Shown: in pieces, positions 1-7,759 of the stretch
Layout of the letters: each line of letters opens with the position of its first letter
Position numbering within the stretch: the stretch's first letter is position 1
Assembly: GCF_003967535.1 (NCBI RefSeq)
Contig: NZ_BIFR01000002.1
Location: 2,232,001 to 2,296,000, forward strand
Source of the DNA: Tengunoibacter tsumagoiensis
Lineage (GTDB): Bacteria; Chloroflexota; Ktedonobacteria; Ktedonobacterales; Ktedonobacteraceae
Direction of reading: 5' to 3'
Length of the DNA stretch: 64,000 nucleotides
Notes under the pieces: generated by a model
The model's database searches: none
What the model saw: only the letters and a program-made list of their open reading frames with translations
Told to the model about the DNA's origin: nothing
Position numbers and translations under genes: made by a program

Positions 1-868
1 CGTCCAGGGTCAATGGGACACAGAGCCTTCCCGCAATAGCAAGTAAGTGAATGACAGCATTTGTCGATCCGCCCGATGCGAGATAGATACGGAGAGCATT
101 TTCAAAAGCGTTACGTGTCATAATCTGTGCAGGTCTTAGATCACGTAGCACCAGTTCAACCGCTCGACGCCCGCTTAATTCGGCAGCAGACAATCTTTGC
201 GCATTGGTAGCTGGAATAGTCGCTGTTCCAGGAAGCATCATACCTAAAGCTTCAGAGAGAACCGTCATGGTAGATGCAGTTCCCATGGTATTGCAGGTTC
301 CAACTCCACTTGAATAGTCCTCTTCGAACTCTTGCCACTCTTTTTCGCTTAACTTGCCCGTACGATAGGCATCCAGATACTGCCAGAGATCAGTGCCTGA
401 ACCAAGCTCTTGACCCTTCCAGCGTCCAGCCGCCTTTGGTCCTGCACAAACCTGTATAGCGGGCAGGTTAGCGCTGGCTGCACCCATCAATTGAGCAGGG
501 GTGATTTTATCGCACCCCGTCAGCAGCACGACGCCATCAAGCGGGTAAGAGCGTAATGTCTCTTCAATCTCCATCGCGAGAAGATTGCGATACAACATCG
601 CACTGGGTTTCATGAGTTCTTCACCCAGAGACATGGTATGAAACTCAAGAGGAACACCACCAGCAGCAATAATGCCCCGCTTAACTGCATCTGCAATCAA
701 TTTTAGACCGAGGTTACAATTGTTCAGTTCGCTCCATGAATTAGCAATTCCAATGACTGGCTTGCCAGCAAAGAACTCACGCGACCAACCGAGCGTACGC
801 AAAACAGAACGGCTCTGCGGCCCTAACTCATCTCGTCCTTCAAACCATTCGGCACTACGTAATCTCAT
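1..868 (-). CDS. IlvD/Edd-family sugar-acid dehydratase (partial, runs off left edge)
   Basis: The first 289 residues of an Fe-S dehydratase; the C-terminal half lies outside the window. The three cysteines expected for a [2Fe-2S] sugar-acid dehydratase are visible: C51 in NSWSELNNCN, C119 in TGCDK (with K121, the lysine carbamylated in this family) and C192 in GTCNTMGTASTM. The single Cys in the third motif, unlike the CPTCGSC of the IlvD encoded at 59192-60874, points to an arabinonate/gluconate-type dehydratase rather than branched-chain amino-acid synthesis. Such enzymes convert aldonic acids to 2-keto-3-deoxy acids in the cytoplasm. The ATG at 868 follows AGGA closely. The gene is divergent from a GntR regulator, with a TTTGTATACAAA palindrome upstream, so control by that regulator is likely. 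The exact substrate cannot be told from sequence. Confidence 0.85.
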   Translation of the reverse strand, partial: MRLRSAEWFEGRDELGPQSRSVLRTLGWSREFFAGKPVIGIANSWSELNNCNLGLKLIADAVKRGIIAAGGVPLEFHTMSLGEELMKPSAMLYRNLLAMEIEETLRSYPLDGVVLLTGCDKITPAQLMGAASANLPAIQVCAGPKAAGRWKGQELGSGTDLWQYLDAYRTGKLSEKEWQEFEEDYSSGVGTCNTMGTASTMTVLSEALGMMLPGTATIPATNAQRLSAAELSGRRAVELVLRDLRPAQIMTRNAFENALRIYLASGGSTNAVIHLLAIAGRLCVPLTLD

Positions 869-962
869 CTGTCCTATCAATCCTCTATACGAAGCCACTA
901 GAAGCGCTCTTACTCAACCCATCGTGTTGTTAGAAGTATAAGTCGTCGGCACTATAGCTTCC

Positions 963-974
963 TTTGTATACAAA
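963..974. promoter_or_regulatory. Candidate GntR operator 1
   Basis: TTTGTATACAAA is a perfect 12-base palindrome about 95 bases upstream of the dehydratase start. TTGTATACAA-like palindromes are the usual target type of GntR/FCD regulators, and the same core recurs at 1124-1133 next to the gntR-type gene. Confidence 0.6.
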
Positions 975-1094
975 CATACCGATAGCTTTCGCTAAAAAAT
1001 AAAGGAATCGCATCTAAATAGCTATTTTCATGAAAATTATATGCGCTCTCTATCATAAAGTCAAGCTTATTTGCACATAAGCCTGCAAAATAGA

Positions 1095-1124
1095 TTGACT
1101 TTTCGTCCATTCCTCATGTATCTT
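1095..1124 (+). promoter_or_regulatory. Putative sigma-70 promoter of the GntR gene
   Basis: TTGACT (1095-1100), an 18-base spacer and TATCTT (1119-1124) make a moderate match to a housekeeping promoter, about 70 bases before the ATG at 1193. Operator 2 overlaps its -10 box. Confidence 0.4.
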
Positions 1125-1133
1125 TGTATACAA
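1123..1133. promoter_or_regulatory. Candidate GntR operator 2
   Basis: TTTGTATACAA contains the perfect palindrome TTGTATACAA (1124-1133), identical in core to the site at 963-974. It overlaps the likely -10 region of the regulator's own promoter, which suggests autorepression. Confidence 0.6.
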
Positions 1134-1192
1134 GGTTAGTACTGTATTTATCTCCCCCTTTACTGTAACCATTCCATTGAGAAAGCAGTTTT

Positions 1193-1879
1193 ATGTCTAA
1201 AGATCTTGAGCCCTTAAGTATTCAGAAAATGCCAGGCTATCGTGAAGCGGCCTATAACGCCATCAAAGAGTCTATTTTGTCAGGGTATTTTAAGTATGGG
1301 GAAGCTCTTGTAGAAGAAGAAATTGCTGCAAAACTACAGGTCAGCCGCACGCCTGTACGAGAGGCTCTGGCGATTCTTCAGCATGAGCAGCTCATCGCTC
1401 CACGTCGTGGTAGGGGCTTTCACGTCCGGCAGATGATACGTGAAGAATTTATAGAGCTATTTGTGGCAAATGAAGTAGTCGAACCTTATCTTGCACGCCT
1501 GGCAGCCTTACATGCCACTCCAGAGCAGATCCAGGATATGAAAGATACGGTTATCTCTGGCAGACAGTGCGCAATGGATAAGAATGTTCCGGGTCTTCTT
1601 CGAGCAGGACGCGACTTTCATCGGGCCATGGGAAATGCGGCTGGCAACAAGGTCTTAACTCGATTTGTGATCGCCAATGAGGAACGAACAGATCTCTACC
1701 TTCTGAATAATGGATCTATTATCGATAGCAAAAATCTCAGTCAATCGAACCAGGAACACGAAGCGATTATTCATGCAATCGCTCAAAGAGATCCCGAAGC
1801 AGCGGCTCGCCTTGTCATCCATCATTCTCAGTCCGTCAGAGATCGTCTGACAATTTTTTTCGCTGAGAGACCGCTATAG
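1193..1879 (+). CDS. GntR-family transcriptional regulator, FadR/FCD type
   Basis: A 228-residue DNA-binding regulator. Residues about 14-80 form the GntR winged helix, with the family signature VSRTPVREALAILQ and the RGRGFHV wing. Residues about 90-220 form an all-helical FCD ligand domain; the E..E/H..H residues that bind metal in FCD proteins include H143 region (FHRAMG) and H188 region (EHEAII). FCD regulators usually sense small organic or sugar acids. It is divergent from a sugar-acid dehydratase and 30 bases upstream of an aminotransferase, with two matching palindromes in the shared promoter region, so it most likely represses both sides until an inducer acid binds. That regulatory circuit is an inference. 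Confidence 0.9.
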   Translation: MSKDLEPLSIQKMPGYREAAYNAIKESILSGYFKYGEALVEEEIAAKLQVSRTPVREALAILQHEQLIAPRRGRGFHVRQMIREEFIELFVANEVVEPYLARLAALHATPEQIQDMKDTVISGRQCAMDKNVPGLLRAGRDFHRAMGNAAGNKVLTRFVIANEERTDLYLLNNGSIIDSKNLSQSNQEHEAIIHAIAQRDPEAAARLVIHHSQSVRDRLTIFFAERPL

Positions 1880-1909
1880 TTCCCCATAGAAAAGCAGGAG
1901 GAAGATTCT

Positions 1910-3208
1910 ATGACCATGGATGCAACAACACCAACTTCAACGTCTACGACTCAAGCAATTCTTGAACTGGCCCAGCGGTATATTCCAGGAGGAGTTAGTA
2001 GCGCCAATCGGCTTGTTGATCCCAATCTTGTCTTTACACGCAGTCAGGGTGCTTATCTTTTCGACGCGGAAGGTAAACGCTATATTGACTATCATGCAGC
2101 CTTTGGTCCGCTTCTCCTGGGGCATAGCCATCCCCTGGTCAATCAACGAGCAGCAGAAGCGGTGATGCAATTAGATGGAGTTGGCATTGGCTCAAACGAA
2201 CAAGAAGCGCGGCTCGCCGAAAAGATCTGCTCATATGTTCCCTCTGCTGAGAAAGTGCTCTTCTGTAACTCTGGTTCAGAGGCCACATATGCGGCTCTAC
2301 GCCTGGCACGCGCGGTCACTGGTCGCAACAAGATCATCAAATTTCAAGGGTGCTATCACGGCTGGCATGATGCGGTGCTGATGAATGTTATCAGTCCGGC
2401 AGAGAAGATTGGGCAAAAAGATCCTTTATCTGCTGGAATGCTCCCTGAGACGATTGAGAATACGATTGTGCTGCCATTCAATGATCTAGAAGCGGTCCGA
2501 CAGACGCTTGTGCAGAATGGTGAGGAGATTGCAGCGATCATCCTTGAACTGATTCCACACAATATCGGCTGCGTCCTGCCTCAACTAGCATTTGTGCAAG
2601 GATTACGAGATCTGAGCACGCACTATGGAAGCATTCTCATTTTTGATGAGGTTATTACCGGTTTCCGTCATGGATTAGGTGGCTATCAAAAAGTGCTTGG
2701 AGTGACACCCGATCTCACAACTCTGGCAAAGGCCATTGCGAATGGCTATCCACTTGCAGCTCTGGCAGGCCGCGCTGACCTGCTTGATCATTGCCGACCG
2801 GGCGGAGATGTCTTTTTTGCAGGAACATTCAACGCTCATCCTATGAGTATCGCCGCAGCTCTGACCACCATCGAGATCCTGGAACAACCTGATAGCTACC
2901 CTCATCTCTTCCGTCTGGGCGAACGTATGCGCGAAGGACTTCGTGAGATCATTCAGAGACGCGGGATCAATGCCACCGTCGCTGGTTTTGGCTCGATCTT
3001 CGTAACCTATTTTATGGAACCACCTGTTGAAACCTATACCGATCTTCTTCGCAATGACGCCACAAAGTTCGTCAATTATCGCCGCCAACTGATTGAACGT
3101 GGCATCTACAAACTTCCGGTTAATCTGAAGCGCAATCATATTAGTCTGGCCCATACTACAGCTGATATTGATCAGACGCTTGAAGCGGTTGATCAGGTCC
3201 TCAGGTAA
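1910..3208 (+). CDS. Class III PLP aminotransferase, glutamate-1-semialdehyde aminomutase-like
   Basis: A 432-residue fold-type I PLP enzyme resembling glutamate-1-semialdehyde 2,1-aminomutase. Visible landmarks are the N-terminal RYIPGGVSS, the phosphate-binding NSGSEAT (about 120-126), HGWHDA, the cofactor aspartate D246 in FDEVITGFR and the Schiff-base lysine K274 in TTLAKAIANGYP. AGGAGG sits just before the ATG. The gene lies 30 bases behind the GntR regulator and is probably co-transcribed with it. Although the family includes HemL of tetrapyrrole synthesis, the catabolic context (GntR, sugar-acid dehydratase) and the absence of other hem genes favour an aminotransferase or aminomutase on another amino or keto acid. 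The substrate is unknown. Confidence 0.85.
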   Translation: MTMDATTPTSTSTTQAILELAQRYIPGGVSSANRLVDPNLVFTRSQGAYLFDAEGKRYIDYHAAFGPLLLGHSHPLVNQRAAEAVMQLDGVGIGSNEQEARLAEKICSYVPSAEKVLFCNSGSEATYAALRLARAVTGRNKIIKFQGCYHGWHDAVLMNVISPAEKIGQKDPLSAGMLPETIENTIVLPFNDLEAVRQTLVQNGEEIAAIILELIPHNIGCVLPQLAFVQGLRDLSTHYGSILIFDEVITGFRHGLGGYQKVLGVTPDLTTLAKAIANGYPLAALAGRADLLDHCRPGGDVFFAGTFNAHPMSIAAALTTIEILEQPDSYPHLFRLGERMREGLREIIQRRGINATVAGFGSIFVTYFMEPPVETYTDLLRNDATKFVNYRRQLIERGIYKLPVNLKRNHISLAHTTADIDQTLEAVDQVLR

Positions 3209-3374
3209 TAGTATCTGCATTTTACTCATCTAAAAGTACCAGATATTTATAAAGATCAACACAAAGATGAGAAACATTTGTTTTTCATCCATACTTTGCT
3301 ACAATATATTTGTAGAGCTTTAAAAGCAGAATCTTCGTCTGTTTCATCCAGGGAGGGGACAAGGAGGCATCTTT

Positions 3375-4121
3375 GTGTTGAGTACAACTCTTGCAGATCA
3401 GACAATGCCAGTCGGGGATCTTCCCGGCTGGCGGCAGATATTTACTGAAGATTTCAATCAAAACGTTGAACTTGGTAACTTTCCTGGTCCAGAATATCAG
3501 GATAAATTTACAGTCTATCCAGACGGTACAAAAGATACTGCTGGTCAAAAAGGGGGAACATCGGTCTATTATCCCTCAAAAGTAGTGAGTGTGAAGGATA
3601 GTATGCTTCGTCTGTATTTACATACAGAAAATGGAGTGCAATTATCCGCTGCAATTCTCCCTATAATACCCGGCACTCATCTCTTTGGCAAATATACGAT
3701 CCGTTTTCGCTCTGAGTCAATTCAAGGCTTTAAAACTGCCTGGCTGCTCTGGCCTGATAACGGAAATTGGCCCTATGATGGTGAGGTTGACTTCCCCGAG
3801 GGGGATTTATCTGGTGGTATTAATGCCTATCTCCACCCTATCCATGCAGCTTCCGCTACTGATCAGACAACCTTCCTCAGCACTATTCCCTATACAGATT
3901 GGCACACGGCTAGCATTGAATGGTCGTCAAAATACATCCGCTTTATTCTTGACAATAAGGTACTCGGACAGGCCACCAATCGGATTCCGATCAATCCTAT
4001 GTCCTGGATTCTCCAAACAGAAGCCTGCTTACCACATCGTTATCCTGTTATTACTGATGGTACTCTCCATATCGATTGGATGGTAGCCTATGCACAGGAT
4101 GATGGCACTACAGACGAATAA
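3375..4121 (+). CDS. Glycoside hydrolase family 16-like protein
   Basis: A 248-residue beta-sandwich glycosidase. The GH16 active-site signature ExDxxE is present as E137, D139 and E142 in GEVDFPEGD; E137 would be the nucleophile and E142 the acid/base. Upstream the GKYTIRFRSE and AWLLWPDNG segments match the beta-strands flanking the GH16 cleft. GH16 enzymes cleave beta-1,3/1,4-glucans, xyloglucan or galactans; which one is not decidable here. No signal peptide is seen, which is odd for a polysaccharide hydrolase, so the protein may be cytoplasmic or exported by another route. Translation is taken from GTG 3375, which follows AAGGAGG at a normal distance. It is a separate unit from the aminotransferase upstream. 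Confidence 0.75.
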   Translation: MLSTTLADQTMPVGDLPGWRQIFTEDFNQNVELGNFPGPEYQDKFTVYPDGTKDTAGQKGGTSVYYPSKVVSVKDSMLRLYLHTENGVQLSAAILPIIPGTHLFGKYTIRFRSESIQGFKTAWLLWPDNGNWPYDGEVDFPEGDLSGGINAYLHPIHAASATDQTTFLSTIPYTDWHTASIEWSSKYIRFILDNKVLGQATNRIPINPMSWILQTEACLPHRYPVITDGTLHIDWMVAYAQDDGTTDE

Positions 4122-4526
4122 TAGAACAGGTTGAATGGCGGTCAGATAGCTACCCTCAGACTCATTGCTACGCTTTAGCATCCAGGAAACGTGCTTCTAT
4201 TCACCAGGCACAGGGAAAACGTTTCTTGGATAATTATCTGATACGGATCAGGAGGCCCTACCGATTCTTAAGCATCTCTTACGAAGCACCATCAGGTGTC
4301 AATTTCTCTATGCAAAGATCTTATCGGTTGAAAAGAACCCTACGCACAAATCTTTTCAATCATTACTATTTAGTGAAAATTTTAATACAATTATAATGCA
4401 TATTCCCCTTATTTTGGGCAGGAATCATTATATTGATGAGATAAAATATGGTATACTACTCAGGAGATGGCTGGGCTTTACTCTATTTTATCGCACTATT
4501 CAGGGTAGAGAAGAGGTTTCACTTCG
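4122..4526. other. Non-coding gap between GH16-like gene and PQQ-like propeller
   Basis: About 405 bases without a credible gene. AT-rich in its second half, with -10-like TATAAT (4392-4397) and TATACT (4452-4457) but no convincing -35 partner at either. Probably holds the promoter of the downstream gene. Confidence 0.5.
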
Positions 4527-5627
4527 ATGCAGCAATTCGTTTATTTCGGTGATGCGACGTTTTTTCCTGGTCCTACGAGTACAGATATTACAGCGTTGGA
4601 TGCACAGACTGGTACACAAATATGGCGTACAGCTATCTCCTCTGGTAGTCCAGGAGGCCATTCATCGCTTCAATTATTAAACGATACGCTCTATATAGTT
4701 CATGCGGATAGTTCCGATACCCTCTTTCCTGATACGGTCACTGCTATTAATCGTCTCAATGGTCAGATTATCTGGCGCTATCGTCTTACCAATCAGCCCG
4801 AGGCACAAATTATTGCGGCACATATTCTCCATGATGTGATCTGCATCCAGACTCTGGCCATTCATGATGGTCGCTTACAGACAGCCATTGAAGCAATTCG
4901 TACAAGCGATGCAGCACCATGCTGGCGCTATAGCCAGCCGACAGAGCTATTAGGACAATGTCTCGCAACCGAGAAAGGACTCTTGCTCTTCTCTGGTACT
5001 CAAAATCCATTGGATAACCAGGTACATACAACGGTACGTTATCTACATGCGACAACTGGACAACAGCTCTGGCAATTCACACCTTCTTATGCAGTGGAGA
5101 AGATAACAGCAACCTCTGATGTTCTGATTGTCAGTGGCTCGCAGGCCGATCAATCTACAACTGAGGTTACGGCCCTGGAGGCCCGAAGAGGAACGCCTCT
5201 CTGGAATACGACTATCGCAAAGCCTACCATCCAGGCCCTAGTAACTTTAGACACCACTATTTATCTCAATGATCTTTACTTCCTGGCCGCACTAAATAGT
5301 GAAGACGGGAAGGTACTCTGGATGGCTCACGAGATGTATCAGGTCGGAATAGTCACAACTGTACAGGCAGATCGGCTCTATGTCCATCAGAATAATGAAG
5401 CCTTGACAGCCCTTGATTGTCGGACTGGCACGCCCATCTGGAGCACAAAGCTTGAAAGCTGTGGAGTCTTTACGCTCGCAGATCGCGATACTGTCTATAC
5501 TGCAACGAACTTTTTAGGGACGATGAATGCTTTGCAAGCGAGCAATGGGCAGCTACGCTGGAGCTATGCCAATGAGCCAGGACGCCGCATATTTGGCTTG
5601 GCCATACGTGCCCGACTATCCTTCTGA
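4527..5627 (+). CDS. PQQ-like beta-propeller repeat protein
   Basis: A 366-residue protein made almost entirely of PQQ-like propeller blades. The repeating core 'LDAxTGxxxW' recurs: LDAQTGTQIW, INRLNGQIIW, LHATTGQQLW, LEARRGTPLW, LNSEDGKVLW, LDCRTGTPIW and LQASNGQLRW, giving about seven to eight blades. No signal peptide, lipobox or kinase domain is visible, so it is a bare propeller, probably a binding or scaffold protein rather than a quinoprotein dehydrogenase (no recognisable PQQ or calcium ligands). AGAGG lies about 10 bases before the ATG. The gene ends 13 bases from a convergent permease gene. Function unknown. Confidence 0.75.
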   Translation: MQQFVYFGDATFFPGPTSTDITALDAQTGTQIWRTAISSGSPGGHSSLQLLNDTLYIVHADSSDTLFPDTVTAINRLNGQIIWRYRLTNQPEAQIIAAHILHDVICIQTLAIHDGRLQTAIEAIRTSDAAPCWRYSQPTELLGQCLATEKGLLLFSGTQNPLDNQVHTTVRYLHATTGQQLWQFTPSYAVEKITATSDVLIVSGSQADQSTTEVTALEARRGTPLWNTTIAKPTIQALVTLDTTIYLNDLYFLAALNSEDGKVLWMAHEMYQVGIVTTVQADRLYVHQNNEALTALDCRTGTPIWSTKLESCGVFTLADRDTVYTATNFLGTMNALQASNGQLRWSYANEPGRRIFGLAIRARLSF

Positions 5628-5640
5628 TCTTTGCAGCAGT

Positions 5641-6735
5641 TCAGTCTTTTGAACGCGGATCAAAAGCATCGCGTACTCCATCGCCTAAAAAGGAAAAAGC
5701 CAGGACAATAATTCCTAACACGACACAGGGTACAAGTGGCATCCAGGGGTTAATACTGATATATTGTGCCCCGTCAGCAACCATCAGACCTATGCTCGAT
5801 CCCGGAGGCTGGACACCTAAACCTAAAAAGCTGATGCCCGATTCAGAAATGATTGTGTTCGAGATATTTAAAGTAGAGGCAATGATCACTATACTGAAGA
5901 GATTAGGCACAATATGGCGTCGAATGATGGATGCATTCGAGCTACCCACTGTGTGTGCTGCCTCTACATACTGTTGTTCTTTCAATTGGAGTGTCTGCCC
6001 ACGAACGTAGCGTGCCATTAATGGCCAGACGGTAAACGCAAGGGCAAGCGATACCAGTAACAGACGAGCATTCCCATTGGGTCCCAACACCGGAATTTTG
6101 CTCAATGTCCGATCCGCCCATGGCCCAAAAATGCCGGAGATTAAGATTAAGAAGAGCAAGCCAGGAAAAGCAAACATAATATCTGTAAAACGAGCCAGTA
6201 TCTGGTCCACCCAGTGTCCAAAAAAGCCTGCCAATACCCCAACAATCACTCCTATGAGAATATCTATTACCTCCACCAGCACAGCCACAGATAGTGAAAT
6301 TAACAGACCTTGCATCAGACGAGAGAATATATCCCGTCCCAATGAGTCTGTCCCTAACCAATATTGAGACGAAGGAAGTTCAGCAATACGGTCAGGTTCA
6401 CTATGCGCAAAGTTATGATACTGCTCAGGACCTACTGTGCCATAGAGTGGACTGTCATAGGGAGGTCCTATATGCGCATAGATGAGTGGGCCAAAGATGG
6501 CAAGCAAAATTAAAAACACAATGATACTCATACTTATCACAGCTCGCTTATCTCTCAAGAGGCGACGAAATGATTCTTTAAATGGTGTTGAGGGATGTTT
6601 AGACACAGCGATATGTTCGGCGACAGGCGTTGCTGTGGAGCCAATAAGTGCATGAGGATCAGGCGGCAAAGCGGTATTGTCTGGAGCCATTACCTCCGGT
6701 ACGTTTATTGGCAGGTGCGGTTCCGATTCTCTCAT
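5641..6735 (-). CDS. ABC importer permease, DppC/OppC type
   Basis: A 364-residue inner-membrane permease for peptides, nickel or oligosaccharides. A cytoplasmic N-terminal stretch rich in Pro (residues 1-65) precedes the OppC N-terminal helix (about 72-94) and then five more membrane segments. The EAA loop that docks the ATPase is seen as IIRRHIVPNLFSIVII. It follows the DppB-like permease by 15 bases and is the last gene of the operon SBP-permease-permease. No ATPase genes follow, which is unusual because dpp/opp operons normally encode two. Confidence 0.9.
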   Translation of the reverse strand: MRESEPHLPINVPEVMAPDNTALPPDPHALIGSTATPVAEHIAVSKHPSTPFKESFRRLLRDKRAVISMSIIVFLILLAIFGPLIYAHIGPPYDSPLYGTVGPEQYHNFAHSEPDRIAELPSSQYWLGTDSLGRDIFSRLMQGLLISLSVAVLVEVIDILIGVIVGVLAGFFGHWVDQILARFTDIMFAFPGLLFLILISGIFGPWADRTLSKIPVLGPNGNARLLLVSLALAFTVWPLMARYVRGQTLQLKEQQYVEAAHTVGSSNASIIRRHIVPNLFSIVIIASTLNISNTIISESGISFLGLGVQPPGSSIGLMVADGAQYISINPWMPLVPCVVLGIIVLAFSFLGDGVRDAFDPRSKD

Positions 6736-6750
6736 AGCTCTTATTCCCTT

Positions 6751-7713
6751 CTACTCAATCTTAATTCGTGGATCAACCAGTGTATAGAGGATGTCCGATA
6801 GGAGATTTCCCAGGACAACTCCAATAGCAAGCACTACGGTGGTAGCCTGGATAACTGGATAATCACGAGCATTCACAGAGTTTAGTGTGGTCTCCGCAAT
6901 ACCTGGAATATTGAAGACGTGTTCGATAAAAAATGCTCCCGTGACAAGGAGGCCAAAGGAGACGCCCAGGACCGTAACTAATGGGATTAAGGCATTCCGC
7001 AATCCATGGCGATAGGTAACAATAGACTCAGCCAGACCCTTCGAGCGCGCTGTACGAATATAATCCTGCTTGAGAACCTCCATCATACTGGTACGTGTCA
7101 GACGAGCGTAATAAGCTGTTCCGGCCAGAGCATAGACAAGAATAGGCACAATCTTAAATTGAAGATCACTCCATGTATAGTGCCATGGCGTGCCCCAGTT
7201 TGCGACTGGCCAGTTGAGATCTGGAAAGGCCTGATCAAGCAGTACAATTCCAACTTGAATGGTAATCGCTAGAATAAACGAGGGGAGTGCATAAATAGCG
7301 AGCATGACGGCCATATTTGTCGTATCAATCCAGGTATTGGCCTTCAGAGCCGAGAGGACTCCCAGCGTGACACCAAACAGGAGCTGCAATAATAAGGCCC
7401 ACATCCCTAATTCAAGCGAGATAGGTAAGCCATCTTTTAAAATATCCCAGACAGGCCGCCCTTTGTACTGAAATGAATAGCCAAAATCAAAATGGAATAG
7501 TCCGACAAGAAAGTTCCAGTATTGCTGATACCAGGGAAGATCAAGACCATACGCATGTTTTAACTGATTATACGATTCAATCGTATAATGTTGACCCAGC
7601 AATTGCGTAATGGGGTCGTCAGGGGCTTTATAGCCAATAAAGAAGGTAATAAAGGTGACGCTGATGACTACAAACACCAGGCCAATCAATCGTTTTAACA
7701 AAAACTTGATCAT
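6751..7713 (-). CDS. ABC importer permease, DppB/OppB type
   Basis: A 320-residue membrane permease with the typical DppB N-terminus (MIKFLLKRLIGLVFVVISVT), six predicted membrane segments and the EAA motif YRHGLRNALIPLVTVLG. It forms the heterodimeric channel with the downstream DppC-like subunit. It lies 46 bases after the substrate-binding lipoprotein gene and 15 bases before the second permease, so all three are very likely one transcript. Confidence 0.9.
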   Translation of the reverse strand: MIKFLLKRLIGLVFVVISVTFITFFIGYKAPDDPITQLLGQHYTIESYNQLKHAYGLDLPWYQQYWNFLVGLFHFDFGYSFQYKGRPVWDILKDGLPISLELGMWALLLQLLFGVTLGVLSALKANTWIDTTNMAVMLAIYALPSFILAITIQVGIVLLDQAFPDLNWPVANWGTPWHYTWSDLQFKIVPILVYALAGTAYYARLTRTSMMEVLKQDYIRTARSKGLAESIVTYRHGLRNALIPLVTVLGVSFGLLVTGAFFIEHVFNIPGIAETTLNSVNARDYPVIQATTVVLAIGVVLGNLLSDILYTLVDPRIKIE

Positions 7714-7759
7714 GATTGCTTACCTTCCTGATCAACTAGACATCTCATCCGGGATCGAT

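Larger units (their letters stand above)
869..1192. other. Divergent intergenic region with two GntR-type palindromes
   Basis: This 324-base stretch separates the sugar-acid dehydratase (left, minus) from the GntR gene (right, plus). It is AT-rich and contains no credible ORF. It holds two copies of the palindrome TTGTATACAA (listed separately) and a plausible plus-strand promoter. Confidence 0.7.

Noticed and set aside
1910..3208. Annotation as hemL for heme biosynthesis
   Set aside because: Context is catabolic and no other tetrapyrrole gene is near; only a general class III aminotransferase call is safe.
4396..4680. 94-codon open frame upstream of the PQQ-like gene
   Set aside because: It overlaps the propeller gene in another frame, has no family features and its composition fits an out-of-frame shadow.
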